Below are positions 31,746 through 42,113 of a stretch of 64,000 bases of DNA, piece by piece. Location of the stretch: assembly GCA_030323885.1 (NCBI GenBank), contig CM059199.1, forward strand, positions 744,001 through 808,000, read 5' to 3'. The notes below the pieces were generated by a model, which saw only the letters and a list, made by a program, of their open reading frames with translations, did no database searches and was not told the DNA's origin. The DNA is from Branchipolynoe longqiensis. Lineage: Eukaryota; Annelida; Polychaeta; Phyllodocida; Polynoidae. Both the position numbers and the translations under genes were made by a program. Each line of letters opens with the position of its first letter. The first letter of the stretch is position 1.

Positions 31746-31799
31746 CCCCGTCCTGATATGACCTTAGATGTTGCTAGGACGTAAAACAACAACAAACTA
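31746..31799 (+). mobile_element. SINE-1 3' end fragment
   Basis: CCCGTCCTGATATGACCTTA, GATGTTGCTAGGACGTAAAA and CAACAACAAACT: the tail A terminus alone, lying inside a pyrimidine-rich region. Confidence 0.85.
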
Positions 31800-32255
31800 A
31801 ATCTTTCTTTCTCATCTTTTCTCTTTTCTCCCCTCTTAAAAAAAGAAACTTCGTTCTCGTTCTCTCTTTCCTTCTGTCTCTATTTTTCTCTTCCTTTGTC
31901 TCCTCCCCGTTTCTCTTTCTTTCCCTTTCTTTCCTTTTCTTTTCATTTCTTTCCCTTTCTTTTCCTTTCTTTCTCTTGCTTTCCGTTTTCCCAGTCTTTC
32001 CTCCATTTATTTCCATTTCTGTCCCTTTCTTTCTCGTTCTTCCCCATTTCTTTCCATTTCTTTCCTTTTTTTTCTCTCTTTATTTCTCATTCTTTCAATT
32101 TCTGTCCATTTCTGTCCCCTTCCTTTCCTAATTTTCTCTTTCATTCTCTTTTTTTCCGGTTTTTCCTTCGGTCTACATCTCTGTTTTTATGTCAGTTTTC
32201 ATTGTTCTTGCACGATTTCCTTTTCCTTTCTTTCGGTTTTATTCGATATGTTTAA
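31800..32255. repeat. (TTTCY)n pyrimidine-rich tract
   Basis: About 450 bases of CTTTCTTTCC-type repeats. The Phe/Ser/Leu-rich plus-strand frame and the Lys/Glu/Arg-rich minus-strand frame are composition artefacts. The tract starts at the SINE-1 tail fragment. Confidence 0.9.
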
Positions 32256-32284
32256 ATGAGTCAAAGTTTCCAGCGACATAATTT

Positions 32285-32528
32285 TATCCGTATACTGCAC
32301 AATCCGACCAAAGTCAATTCAGCAGAATCTGTCATGGTTTCAGAATGTTGATATGCCTTCCAAGTTACTTTGGTATGTTTTGACTTAGAATATCGCCAAA
32401 TCTAGCCATGTAAATTGAAGGTTCCTTCAAACTAAAGTAACACAGATTATACCGATCATCCTAATATAACAGAATTATTTATTTAAGAAAGATGGAAACT
32501 CAACACCATCGGACTATGAAACTTTAAA
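32285..32528 (-). mobile_element. MITE-C copy 7, degenerate
   Basis: Reverse orientation: GAATGTTGATATGCC ... CTTCAAACTAAAGTAACACA, CCGATCATCCTAATATAACA, AAACTCAACACCATCGGACT, ending ATGAAACTTTAAAG. It is older-looking than copies 9 and 10. Confidence 0.65.
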
Positions 32529-32659
32529 GTGGTACAATTTAACAAATATTTTATTTGTTTAATCGCAAACCACTCTCAGATGGAATGAGATATAATTATA
32601 GTTGTGCGCTACAACAGCGTTTAGATCTAGATTTGTTTGTTCATTTTTGGTGGGTTTTT

Positions 32660-32887
32660 TTTTTGTTCCTTAGTCGTTTAAGCGAGGGAAATTTCAGTCG
32701 CAAACGACTGGTCTTCCTCATTCCACTGCTCCTTGCCCTATTCTAGTAATGCCGAGTGTCTGGCTAGGAAGCGACAAGTGTCAATTTTTAAGACATTGGT
32801 TTGACTCGACCAGGATTCGACACCACGATCCCTCGATCTACCAACATTGGAGACGGACGCTCTAACTCATTTGTCCATCCCGTCTGG
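32660..32887 (-). mobile_element. SINE-1 copy, tail type B
   Basis: Plus-strand landmarks: GTCGTTTAAGCGAGGGAAAT, TTCAGTCGCAAACGACTGGT, CCTCATTCCACTGCTCCTTG, CTCGACCAGGATTCGACACC and GCTCTAACTCATTTGTCCAT, ending CCCGTCTGG. Same tail B as the copies at 613 and 3428. Confidence 0.85.
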
Positions 32888-33460
32888 TATTTAGCTTGTC
32901 TAACATTCCTAGTTAGCGATGATGTGTGTAACCAGTACAAGCACCTGGCTAATACCTATTTACGTTGTCATTAGTATCAGGGATAGTCAACGTATCACCG
33001 TTGATATTTTCCAACATCTCCCAAATATTTCTATTTTTTATTTCGCTGAGCCGCAAGCGCGGAGGTTCTAACTTATCTAAGCAACCACGAGCTGACTCGC
33101 CTTTCTATCACTTTATTTTACTTTGTTTTTAGAATTGTGTTCAATGTTTCACAAGTGAAACCGTTCTAAATATCGAAATAACTGTCCATATTCTCAAAAT
33201 TAGGATTTGAAACAATTTCGTGATGATTATATTTTAATTGACAGTTGAATTCTATTCGCGCGTACTTTGCAATTCTTGCGTATATTGCGCTGATCTCACT
33301 CACCCAGTGGTGAGTGAGATTGAGGGGGTCACCAAGTCTCGAGAAACGTTAAACGGGAAAGTTGCATAATCAGATTAAAGCAAAATACTTGTCTAGGTTA
33401 AGTTCGAACTTAGAATTGGTAACTTAGCTAAGGGGGTACTTAGTTGCCACTTAGTCATCC
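32888..33460. other. Stretch without a recognised gene
   Basis: Anonymous AT-rich sequence. CACTCACCCAGTGGTGAGTG at about 33299-33318 is a short perfect palindrome. No exon recognised. Confidence 0.4.
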
Positions 33461-33463
33461 AGT

Positions 33464-33561
33464 GCCACACAGACACAGACACAGACACAGACACAGACAC
33501 AGACACAGACACAGACACAGACACAGACACAGACACAGACACAGACACAGACACAGACACA
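33464..33561. repeat. (CACAGA)n microsatellite
   Basis: About sixteen perfect ACAGAC hexamers. They create an apparent alternating His/Arg peptide on the plus strand, which I do not regard as a gene. Confidence 0.97.
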
Positions 33562-33614
33562 ATCTATATGTGTGTAGTGCTGCGTCCAATGGCGTGCTAA
33601 GGCACAAGGCGGAA

Positions 33615-34430
33615 TCTGATAATTGCTGAATATGCTGTCAGAAGTTTGACATGCTTTTTAAAATACAATACTTTTCATGTTTTCACTTTAAATATCTTCA
33701 AAGTTAACCATTTATAATCAAATTTATTTCAGATTAAAGGAAGCTCGATTGTCAATATCTTCAATGTTAACCATTTTTAATAATTGTTACTTCAGACTAA
33801 AGTAAGGTCGATTGTCAATATCTTCAATGTTAACCATTTTTAATAAACGTTACTTCAGACCAAAGTAAAGTTGATTGTAAATATTCCCAAAGTTAGAAAT
33901 TTGTAATAACAGTTATTTTAGGCTAAGTAAGGTTGAGTGTATATTATCTTCATTGTTAAGGATTCATATTATAATAAAAGATACTTTAGATGAAAGTGAT
34001 GTCGGTTGTAAATATGCTCAAGGTTAGAAATTTGTAATACAAATTATTTCAGACTAACGTAAGCTTGAATCTAAATATATCCAAGGTTAACTTTAAAAAA
34101 AGAAATTCATAAAAGTTACTTCAAACTAAATAATTTTGATTTGTAAATATCCGCAAAGGTAATATTTGTAATACAGTTTCCTCAGCTTAAAAAGCTAAAG
34201 TAAGATCGATTATAAATATTGTGAGAAATAACCATTTGTAATCAAAATTATTTCAGACTAAAGTAAGGTTGATTGTAAATATTCCCAAGTTAAACATTTA
34301 TAATAAAAGTGACTTCACACTAAAGTAAGGTCAATATTTATTTTAACAATCAATCTAATATATTTATCTTCATAAAAAAAAAAGAGTTACAAACGCAAAG
34401 CCATCGGACTATGCAACTTCAAAGCGCATG
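33615..34430 (-). repeat. MITE-C copy 8 expanded into a ~65-bp tandem array
   Basis: Outer parts are MITE-C in reverse orientation, ending CCATCGGACTATGCAACTTC. The middle repeats one MITE-C segment about ten times: AATATCTTCAAAGTTAACCA, TTTATAATAAAAGTTACTTC, AGACTAAAGTAAGGTTGATT, GTAA. Unit starts fall at about 33690, 33755, 33817, 33878, 33942, 34009, 34073, 34144, 34216 and 34279. A single MITE-C has this segment once. Confidence 0.85.
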
Positions 34431-34499
34431 CGTCAATAGTCCATTTCGGATAGTGGAATGTATGCCAATTACATGCATTGTTAATGCTTTCATGGCCAC

Positions 34500-35920
34500 C
34501 TGGGGGCTCTCCTGGGTTGATTAATTACCCTCCTCTGTGCCAGCAAGGACCACTGTTGGGGTAATAGAAGGGCTGGAACTACGGCCAATGGTGCTGCCAC
34601 TTGTAGTGATGTTCAGAGTTTGTGATGCGTGGAGTTAGTTCAGGAAATCTACAAATAATTTGAGTTAATGAAATCTACAAATAATTGGAGTCAATGAAAT
34701 CTACAAATAACTGGTGTTTGTGAAATCTACAAATAATTTGAGTTAATGAAATCTACAAATAATTTGAGTTCATGAAATCTACAAATAATTGGAGTTCATG
34801 AAATCTACAAATAATTGGAGTTAATGAAATCTACAAATAATTGCAGTTAATGAAATCTACAAATAATTGGAGTTCATGAAATCTACAAATAATTTGAGTT
34901 CATGAAATCTACAAATAATTGGATTTCATGAAATCTACAAATAATTTGAGTTCATGAAATCTACAAATAATTTGAGTTCATGAAATCTACAAATAATTTG
35001 AGTTCATGAAATCTACAAATAATTGGAGTTTGTGAAATCTACAAATAATTGGAATTCATGAAATCTACAAATAATTGGAGTTTGTGAAATCTACAAATAA
35101 TTGGAATTCATGAAATCTACAAATAATTGGAGTTCATGAAATCTACAAATAATTGGAGTTCATGAAATCTACAACTAAGTTCTGTGTCCTTTGATGGATT
35201 CGCTATATTAAACTATTCTAGATAATTGCACAATATTGGAGTTGTCCATATTTGATCAAGGATGACTGAATTCAGAGACACAAGGTAGACTTGTTGGGGA
35301 TAATTTCAGGATTGAAACTGAGGCTAATTAATGGTGCGATTTGTAGCAATGTCCTCACTTGGTATCACTGGGAATCTGTAGTTCATGAAACCTACAAATA
35401 AAGTATGTGGACCTCGACCCAAGAGGCCGACAGTACATTGATATATTGGATATATTAAATAGTGCTAGATGAATGCAAATATCGGAATTGTCCATATTTT
35501 AAAAGAGTGACTGAATTCAGTAACACAGGAGAGGTTGTTAGGGGTAATTGGAAAATAGAAACTGAGGCCAATCAATGGTACGATTTGTAGGAATGTCCAC
35601 ACTTGGTGACGCGGGGTATTGCTACAATGCTAGATCATGAAACATACAAATAAATTATGTGTCACATTCCAACAGGGCCTCGATACATTGATACATTTGC
35701 TCAATTATATGGGTGCCTTGTTAGGGTAATTAGAGGATTGAAACTGAAGCACCGCTTGTAGCGATATCTGGACTTAGTGGCACACGACATTTGTTGCTCA
35801 TGAAATCTACAAATAAATTATGTGTGCCTCGACCCAAGAGGACGTGGATACATTGATACATTGAATATATTTAACACTGCTAGACGAAGGGAGTTTTCCA
35901 TATTTTAAAAGGACGACTGC
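34500..35920. repeat. Compound tandem repeat (long unit)
   Basis: A degenerate long unit recurs with the landmarks GGGGTAATTAGAGGATTGAA, ACTGAGGCCAATCAATGGT, TTGTAGCAATGTCCTCACTT, CATGAAACATACAAATAAAT and GATACATTGATACATTGAAT, at about 34555, 35300, 35550 and 35715. Spacing varies through deletions and the internal 26-bp array. No gene recognised. Confidence 0.7.
34640..35180. repeat. 26-bp minisatellite array
   Basis: About 21 near-identical copies of TTGGAGTTCATGAAATCTAC AAATAA. Variants alternate TTTGAG with TTGGAG and TTCATG with TTAATG or TTTGTG. The unit is a local amplification of the ATGAAATCTACAAATAA part of the surrounding longer repeat. Confidence 0.97.
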
Positions 35921-36305
35921 ATTTCTTTTCTCAGTATAAACGCAGGTCAGACATTATGTACTTTAATTTTAATCCTGCTTAGACATGATTAATGTGGCGA
36001 AGGCTATATAATCTATATTGGGAATGATCGAATTCCTCGCACCAACCTAGACTGTCCAGTAAATAACACCGGTTGACATGGCAATGTGAATTTGCAATGC
36101 AAGGTATCACCAACCAATCAACCAATCAACCAACCAATCAAGCGATCGATCACTAATCTCAAATCGAAATATCGAAGCTGGATCCAGCGCAAGTTGATCG
36201 ACGGCAATCTTAATCTCAAACTATAATTTTACTTAAACCAGCTCCTGTAATGGATAATACATATTTCTTGCAAAGGGGATTAGAGAGAAATAATCCAATT
36301 TCAAC
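35921..36305. other. Stretch with an AACCAATC-type run
   Basis: At 36104-36140, ACCAACCAATCAACCAATCA resembles the tandem tail of a SINE or LINE, but I could not identify a body upstream. Otherwise anonymous. Confidence 0.4.
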
Positions 36306-36319
36306 AAATGTGGTTTTAG

Positions 36320-36450
36320 CTCAGGGTGCGGGGGGTGGGGGTGGGGGTGAGGGCTTGGGTTACTGAAGCCCATAGAGGCGGCGTTGTGTGTGTATAATGT
36401 GAGGAGGAGGAGTGTGTGTGTGGGGGGGGGGGGGGTAGGAGTGGAGGGGC
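36320..36450. repeat. G-rich low-complexity tract
   Basis: GGGGGTGGGGGTGGGGG-type runs and a (TG)n-G15 block at 36413-36436. Confidence 0.85.
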
Positions 36451-36549
36451 GGAGCGGTAATTACATGTGATGCACCATGAATTACGAATAATGGTGCGTT
36501 TTGAAAACTGGCGTGTGTACACACACTAACAGAAGGGAGTTTTAAACGC

Positions 36550-37060
36550 CACCCACTACACACATATATGCATTCACATCCCCTCCCACAGTTGTGGGCG
36601 CCGGGCGGTGCCTTGGTCGTGTAGCCAAACGCCCCCCCTACCCGGGCTTGACACGAGGGGAGCCGGCGAAGGAGGGGTGAACCCGGCTGAACCCGCTGGT
36701 TCAGCGCACCCCGCCCCGCCCCGCACCGCCCCGCACCGCCCCGCACCGCTGCGGCCGCATAGAATTCAGCTAAATTATGGTTGACACTGCAGGGCGGGGC
36801 GGCGGGGCGGGGCGGGGGGGGGGGGGGGGGGCTGGCGGCGCGGCACGGCGGCACGGCAGCGGGGCGGCACACCGCCGACATACCGACCGGGATCCCTGCA
36901 GCACGGTGAGCACAATTTGCACCTGAAACAATCATGAGACGTCGCTGGTATTCTGAGTGCCTGGCCGGCGGGCGGGCGAGAGACAGACAGACAGACAGAC
37001 ATATATATATATATACAGACAGGGAGACGGATAGGCGAGAAAGAGCAGAGCATCACCGAT
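36550..37060. promoter_or_regulatory. CpG-rich candidate promoter island
   Basis: The most CpG-dense stretch of the window. It contains (CCGCCCCGCA)n at 36710-36750, GCGGCCGC at about 36752, and a G-run with GGCGGGGCGG at 36795-36832. The C-rich and G-rich blocks are complementary and could pair. Downstream, TTTGTAAGTAC at about 37060 resembles a 5' splice site. A promoter with a first exon is an inference; no coding match was found. Confidence 0.3.
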
Positions 37061-37835
37061 TTGTAAGTACAACAATTAACGCATTTTAACCGATTATTTT
37101 AATTTGAAAAAATCTGGTTAATTGTTTAATTAATTAATTAACCAGGTTTTAAATTATGATTAAAAAAATATATAAACAAGGAAATGGATCCGAATCGAAT
37201 CGGGAATGACTAATGGCGATCTGGAGTTGGCATTTGTCGGCGCGATGGTTGGAATGCTGCTATTTGTTTTAGGTTTGGCAGTGGTTGGGTGTGGTTGGGT
37301 GTGGTTGGGTGTGGTTGGGTTTGGTTGGGTGCCTGGTTGCTTTGCGTCGCCATGTCCATTACTCCCTCACAAGGTAAGATTAGAGGTAGGTAACTGTTCG
37401 CCGTAACAGACATGAGACAAATTGCAACCGGAGGGGGAGGGGGGGATGGATGGATTGGGGTGGGGGTGAGGTGGGGGTGAAAGGTCAATGTGGGGGTAGG
37501 GGATTGTGGAGATGCCACCATCTTTGCAATGTAAGCTCCCACTTGTGTGAGTCGTTCATTAATCTGTCTGGACGTAGACGCGCCTCTGCCTCGCGGCTTG
37601 AGTTGTAAGCGCTGCTTCTTAGCGCGAGCAGGGTGTGGGAGTGGTCTTTACTCAGGGGACCGGTTTGTGGAGGGGGTCACTGATGTCTGTCATGGCGCTG
37701 AGTGACATTGCACCATTAACTACACGCCCCCCCCCCACCCACCACCCCCCCCCCACCTACCACCCCCGGGAGTGTTTGCTGTGAGAGTTGTGTGTGTGTT
37801 GGGGGGGTGGGGGTGGAGACAGTGGCCTTTCCGGA
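37061..37835. other. Stretch with short simple repeats
   Basis: (TGGTTGGGTG)n at about 37280-37330, G-rich runs at 37431-37500, and C-rich/CCACC runs at 37725-37770. No gene recognised. Confidence 0.5.
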
Positions 37836-37839
37836 TTAA

Positions 37840-38551
37840 ACCTGCATAGTCCGATGAAATATCAAATTTTCAAAACCAAACTAATTATCTAGATGTGATT
37901 TGACATATCTAACTTATATACTGATGCACTTATTAAGCATTTGTTTCTGCGTAGAAGGCAATACTGAGTCAATTTAACAGAACGTGTTACTGCAGAAGTC
38001 TATGGTGTCAGAGTTTTGGCAAGCTTACCAAAACTAATTTTCCATGTTTGCACTCAAAATATCTCAAAAGTTTACCATTTAAAATAAAAGTAACCTTGAA
38101 TTAATGTAAAGTAGATACTAGTGATCGATCTAATATATTTATCTCAGAAAAAATACAGAAATTCAAAACCAGCAGACTCTGCAACTTTAACTTAAAGTTG
38201 CATACTCCGATGGTTTTGAATTTCTGTATTTTTTATGAGATAAATATATTAGATCGATCACTAGTATCATCTACTTTACATTAGTTCAAAGTTACTTTTA
38301 TTTTAGATGGTAAACTTTAGAGATATTTTGAGTGCAAACATGGAAAATTAGTTTTAGCAAGCTTGCCAAAACTCTGACACTGTAGACTTTTGCAGTACCA
38401 CTAACAGGTTCTGTTAAATTGACTCAGTATTGCCTTCTACACAGAAACAAATGCTTAATAAGTGCATCAGTATCTAAGTTAGATATGTAAAATCAAATCT
38501 AGATAATTGGTTTGGTTTTGAAAATTTGGTATTTCATCGGACTATGCTGCT
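37840..38551. mobile_element. Back-to-back MITE-C copies 9 and 10 (large palindrome)
   Basis: Copy 9 (37840-38186) is minus, copy 10 (38196-38551) is plus. TTAA occurs at 37836, 38187, 38192 and 38552. The two copies match along their full length as inverted repeats with a centre of only about 9 bases (TTAACTTAA around 38187-38195), so the DNA or a transcript could form a hairpin of about 350 bp. Both share rare changes, for example GATCGATCTAATATATTTAT against its complement. Confidence 0.9.
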
Positions 38552-38555
38552 TTAA

Positions 38556-38838
38556 AGCTGCGTAGTCCGATGAAAACCTCTAATTTTCAAAAACAAACCA
38601 ATTGTCCAGATTTCATTCTACATGTCTAAATTAGATACGGATGCACTTATTAAGCGTTTGTTTCTGCATAGAAGGCAATACTGTTGCAATTTAATATAAC
38701 CGGTAACTGCAGAAACTTATGGCTTCATCAAATATACCAAGTGAACCAGTATCGAAGTTGGATATGTAGGTTCAAATTTAGATTTGGTTTTGGGTTCTTC
38801 TTTTGAAAATTTGATGCTTTTGTGTGACTATCCAAATT
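38556..38838. mobile_element. MITE-C copy 11, chimeric
   Basis: Starts with a reversed 3' end of MITE-C (AGCTGCGTAGTCCGATGAAA ... TGCACTTATTAAGCGTTTGT). At about 38736 it switches to plus-strand 3' sequence (AACCAGTATCGAAGTTGGAT ... GAAAATTTGATGCTTTTGTG). Both outer ends are therefore the same MITE end, a second, imperfect fold-back. It shares TTAA with copy 10. Confidence 0.7.
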
Positions 38839-39600
38839 CCAATTTAAAATATACAAAATTTGGTAAATATATCCAATTGGTTAAACGTGCCAAATTGGTT
38901 AAATATACCAAATTTGTTAAATATAACAAATTTGTTAAATATACCAAATTGAGTAAATATTCGAAAATTAATCTAATCCTTCAATTTGAGCTCGCTGAAT
39001 AGGACCAAGATGTAATCTATGAGGGTTTATATAACACAATAAAATATAAACAGAGGACATTACTGATCAGAAATAATTATCGAACAAGCCCTACTGCCTG
39101 CCAAGACTGGAGATTAGAAATTAAAAATGAATCTGCATTCGATAGAAAGCAGGTGTGACCGTCGATTAAAGCGTATGTCACATTTATAATTTATACTAAC
39201 AAGCCAAAGCTCTCCAATGCACTCACGTCCAAATGACCCATTCATCAGAATAAATGAAAGTTTCAGGTGCAAAAACCAACAAATCCATTTTTGTTGTTTT
39301 CTGTAAAATTCAATTTACTGTTGTGCTTGCCAGTTAAAGTCTATCAATTAGATATTGAGTAGACTTTTATATAGGGGATGTGGCAGCTTCTGCTAAAAAA
39401 AAAAAACAGATTTGATTATCAGTATATTGGCAGCTTCAGCTCAAATGTGGTAGTCATGATTTCATTTAGGCCTGGATGGCATTCGTCGGTTGTTCTGCCT
39501 GAACCCTTCAAATCTATCCCAGATGCTGACACACGGACCAAGTCGATGCAGATTTTAACCGACTGAGAGAGTTAGTTGCTCGTTGTGTGTAAGGGTTTAT
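38839..39600. other. Stretch without a recognised gene
   Basis: A short run of AAATATACCAAATTGGTT words at 38845-38965, then anonymous sequence. A weak MITE-D-like start (TTTCAGGTGCAAAAACC) lies at about 39264. Confidence 0.4.
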
Positions 39601-39605
39601 GGAAT

Positions 39606-40098
39606 TGTCGATGTTGGTTGCAACATGGGTAATCAAACAATCTGGAGTCAGATACTTATTCAAACGGCCGCTGGCACCACCTATACTCAAACTTTAACAT
39701 AAAATATATACATCGACGTCTACCATGTCTAGCGGGTCTTTTGTAACTACGCCGAGTAACCATGCAGAGCTGGCGGATGAGTGTATGCAAATTAGATATG
39801 ACATCAGCAGTCAAAATCTGTTGCAAAGTTATGAAAACTTGACGCAGTCTTGACGTTTCAGGCTGGCTAAGCTGCTATATAAAGCGAGCAAAAACCCGAA
39901 CTCTGCCACCATGACTTGGTGGTGGACAGCGATGGACCTTCTACTCTGCCATCCCGCCCATCCCACAATAAGAGACTAGAACTATAGGGTTAAAGCATCT
40001 CGGGGCCTTCTCTCATTATACTCAAGCATGTACGATTGCCGTTTTTGTTCATTAAAAAGTCCAAAATATATACCATTTATCCGTGTTCGCATTGTTCA
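39606..40098 (+). mobile_element. LTR-like repeat J, copy 1
   Basis: About 493 bp beginning TGTCGATGTTGGTTGCAA and ending CGCATTGTTCA. It aligns end to end with the inverted copy at 57923-58416. Both keep ATGCAAAT followed by TAGATATGACATCAGCAG, a TATA box (GCTATATAAAGC at 39874-39885), and CCCACAATAAGAGACTAGAA. TG...CA ends plus a TATA box suggest a solo LTR, but no matching target duplication was seen, so the class is uncertain. Confidence 0.6.
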
Positions 40099-40347
40099 AT
40101 TATCGGTAGGGATGGGAGGAGCATGCAATATTAATTATTATATAGACAACATGATTGTGAATTATTATAGTTGGTTGTTTTATGAAGGAACCGTTTCCGA
40201 AAATGTGTGGTGCCAGGTGGTATTCCATATTGGAAAGCACATCTACCTCACTACACTAAATACTTTTTTTTTTTTTTTTAAATTTCGGGGGCGGGGGGCA
40301 GTGTATTGCGGAACGGCATGTGACCATGTCACTCACTAGCTGTCATA

Positions 40348-41205
40348 GCCCATCCTGATATATCCTTCAATGTTGCCAGGATGTAAAACTCCAGCAAACA
40401 ACCAGTTATTACAGCTGACCATGTGCAGGAACTTACCGTAGATTATCCGGGTGACAGATCGGAACATTCACAGCTTGACCACCTCCTGCTACACTGAACT
40501 ACAGACTGCTGACCCGCCTCCCCCCCCCCCCCCCACACACACCCACATACACAGCAGGAATCACAGCTGAGATTACGCCCTAAATATTCTGCAGTCAACA
40601 GTTGGTCAGAAATAGCATATATATATAGTTTTTTTTTCTAAGGAAACATGTCAATGTGTAGATAATATTATATAACAAAATATATATACATATAGGCTAT
40701 TTAGATTTTCCATATGTGTGTATATTAATTATTATATATATGGTATTTAGAGCGGCGAAGTTCCAATAATTTCAAATGTGTGTGTATATATAATATACAC
40801 ACATGTGAAAAATCTAATTATATATATATATATTTGTGTATATATAAGCGACCCACTGACATATCTCCTTTTTTTTTTAAATGAAAGCAACTATGATCAA
40901 AGTGACGCACTCTATGAACATTTTCAGAAGTATCATATCTGAATTTTTCTCAATTCATAACTTTGGTTATTTCTAAACAAACTGTTGCCCGGAGATAATC
41001 TAACCTGTGATTCCTACAGTGTGTGTGTGGGGGGGGGGGGGGGGGGGCAGCCTTCAGGGGAGGTGGATGTGGTCAAGCTGCGAATGTTGCGATCTGTCAC
41101 CCAGATAATTTACGTTAATTTACCGCACCTGGTCAGCTGTAATAGCTGATTGTTTGCTGGAGTTTTTCATCCTGGCAACATCTAGGGGAATACCAGGACA
41201 GGCTG
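40348..41205. repeat. Large inverted repeat with SINE-1 tails in its arms
   Basis: Left arm about 40348-40620, right arm about 40975-41205. Left: CATCCTGATATATCC ... GGATGTAAAACTCCAGCAAA (SINE-1 tail), TTATTACAGCTGACCATGTG, CCGGGTGACAGATCGGAACA, CACAGCTTGACCACCTCC, a C-run, CAGGAATCACAGCTGAGATT. The right arm is the reverse complement of these in the same order. The loop (40621-40974) contains TA repeats and a smaller hairpin around TGTGTGTATATA at 40789. Confidence 0.85.
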
Positions 41206-41476
41206 TAATAGTAATAGTAATCGAGTGACAGCGGCACATGCCGTTTTGCAATACACTATCCCCCGAAATAATAATCAATAATTAGGTCAGAAGACTGCTT
41301 CGATAGAATAATCTCATGAAGGAAAGACATGTGTCATTTGGGGATGCATATTAAAATTAATATTCCTATACAATCTGACAGTAAGCTATGATTCCATATA
41401 TTTGTGACATGTGGTATGCAATCGCGAATGTGACATAAAATGGAAAACATGTAAATAGAATAGCTTTAATTTTATG
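41206..41476. other. Short stretch without a recognised feature
   Basis: Anonymous sequence between the inverted repeat and MITE-G copy 4. Confidence 0.4.
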
Positions 41477-41479
41477 TTA

Positions 41480-41915
41480 TGGTGCTGCCACATTACGACG
41501 CTTCTCGCCAACATGCCGAAACGCGCTGGAGTGTCGTTGGTCACTTGTCGATCACACGTCGATCACACGATGGAGTGTCATTGGTCACTTGTCGATCATG
41601 CATCGATCATGCGCTCTCATACATCATGCAACATGTCGGTCGGTGTCTAGCGGAGCGCTGGAATAATGTTATGCGAACACTAGGCACCCGCTGCACGTGC
41701 GTGAGGCTCGTTCCCACACATTGCGAACACCTTTTTTTCCTTTTTCTCACGCGTCGATATAGTTTACCACAACGTCAGGCGCAGGCTACCACTATGTTAC
41801 GCTGACATCAAACTTTTCCCACCATGCCGAAAAGTTTGACGTGTCTTGACGTAAAAAAGTGATTTTGCGTGTTGGCGGCATGCCGGCGAGATACGTTGTA
41901 GTGTGACAGCAACCA
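41480..41915. mobile_element. MITE-G copy 4 (PIF/Harbinger-like)
   Basis: 436 bp between TTA (41477-41479) and TTA (41916-41918). Left end TGGTGCTGCCACATTACGACG; right end in reverse complement TGGTTGCTGTCACACTACAACG. The interior has GTCGATCACACGATGGAGTG-type tandem pieces and AAAAGTTTGACGTGTCTTGACG as in copy 2. Confidence 0.8.
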
Positions 41916-41918
41916 TTA

Positions 41919-42113
41919 AATGGCTAACTTTTGAGATATTTGAAGTGCAAACACCATAGGCTTCTGCAGTAACAGGTTCCATTAAACTGTCTAAGTATTC
42001 ACTTATATATGGTGACAACTGTTTAATAAAATGCCCCAGTATCTAAATTAGATCAAATCTAGATACTTGTTCTAGTTTTGAAAATTTGATGCATCGTCAG
42101 GCTATGCCGCTTT
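41919..42113 (+). mobile_element. MITE-C copy 12, 5'-truncated
   Basis: Begins AATGGCTAACTTTTGAGATA directly at the right border of MITE-G copy 4 and ends GATGCATCGTCAGGCTATGC CGCTTTAA. The left half of this MITE-C is not present on the other side of MITE-G. Confidence 0.75.

Noticed and set aside
31800..32255. Phe-rich or Lys/Glu-rich protein
   Set aside because: Artefact of the TTTCY repeat on both strands.
33444..33629. A His-Arg repeat peptide
   Set aside because: Product of a perfect hexanucleotide microsatellite.
36360..37056. Pro/Ala-rich minus-strand frames in the CpG-rich block
   Set aside because: High-GC DNA has few stops. Composition is dominated by repeats and no domain is visible.
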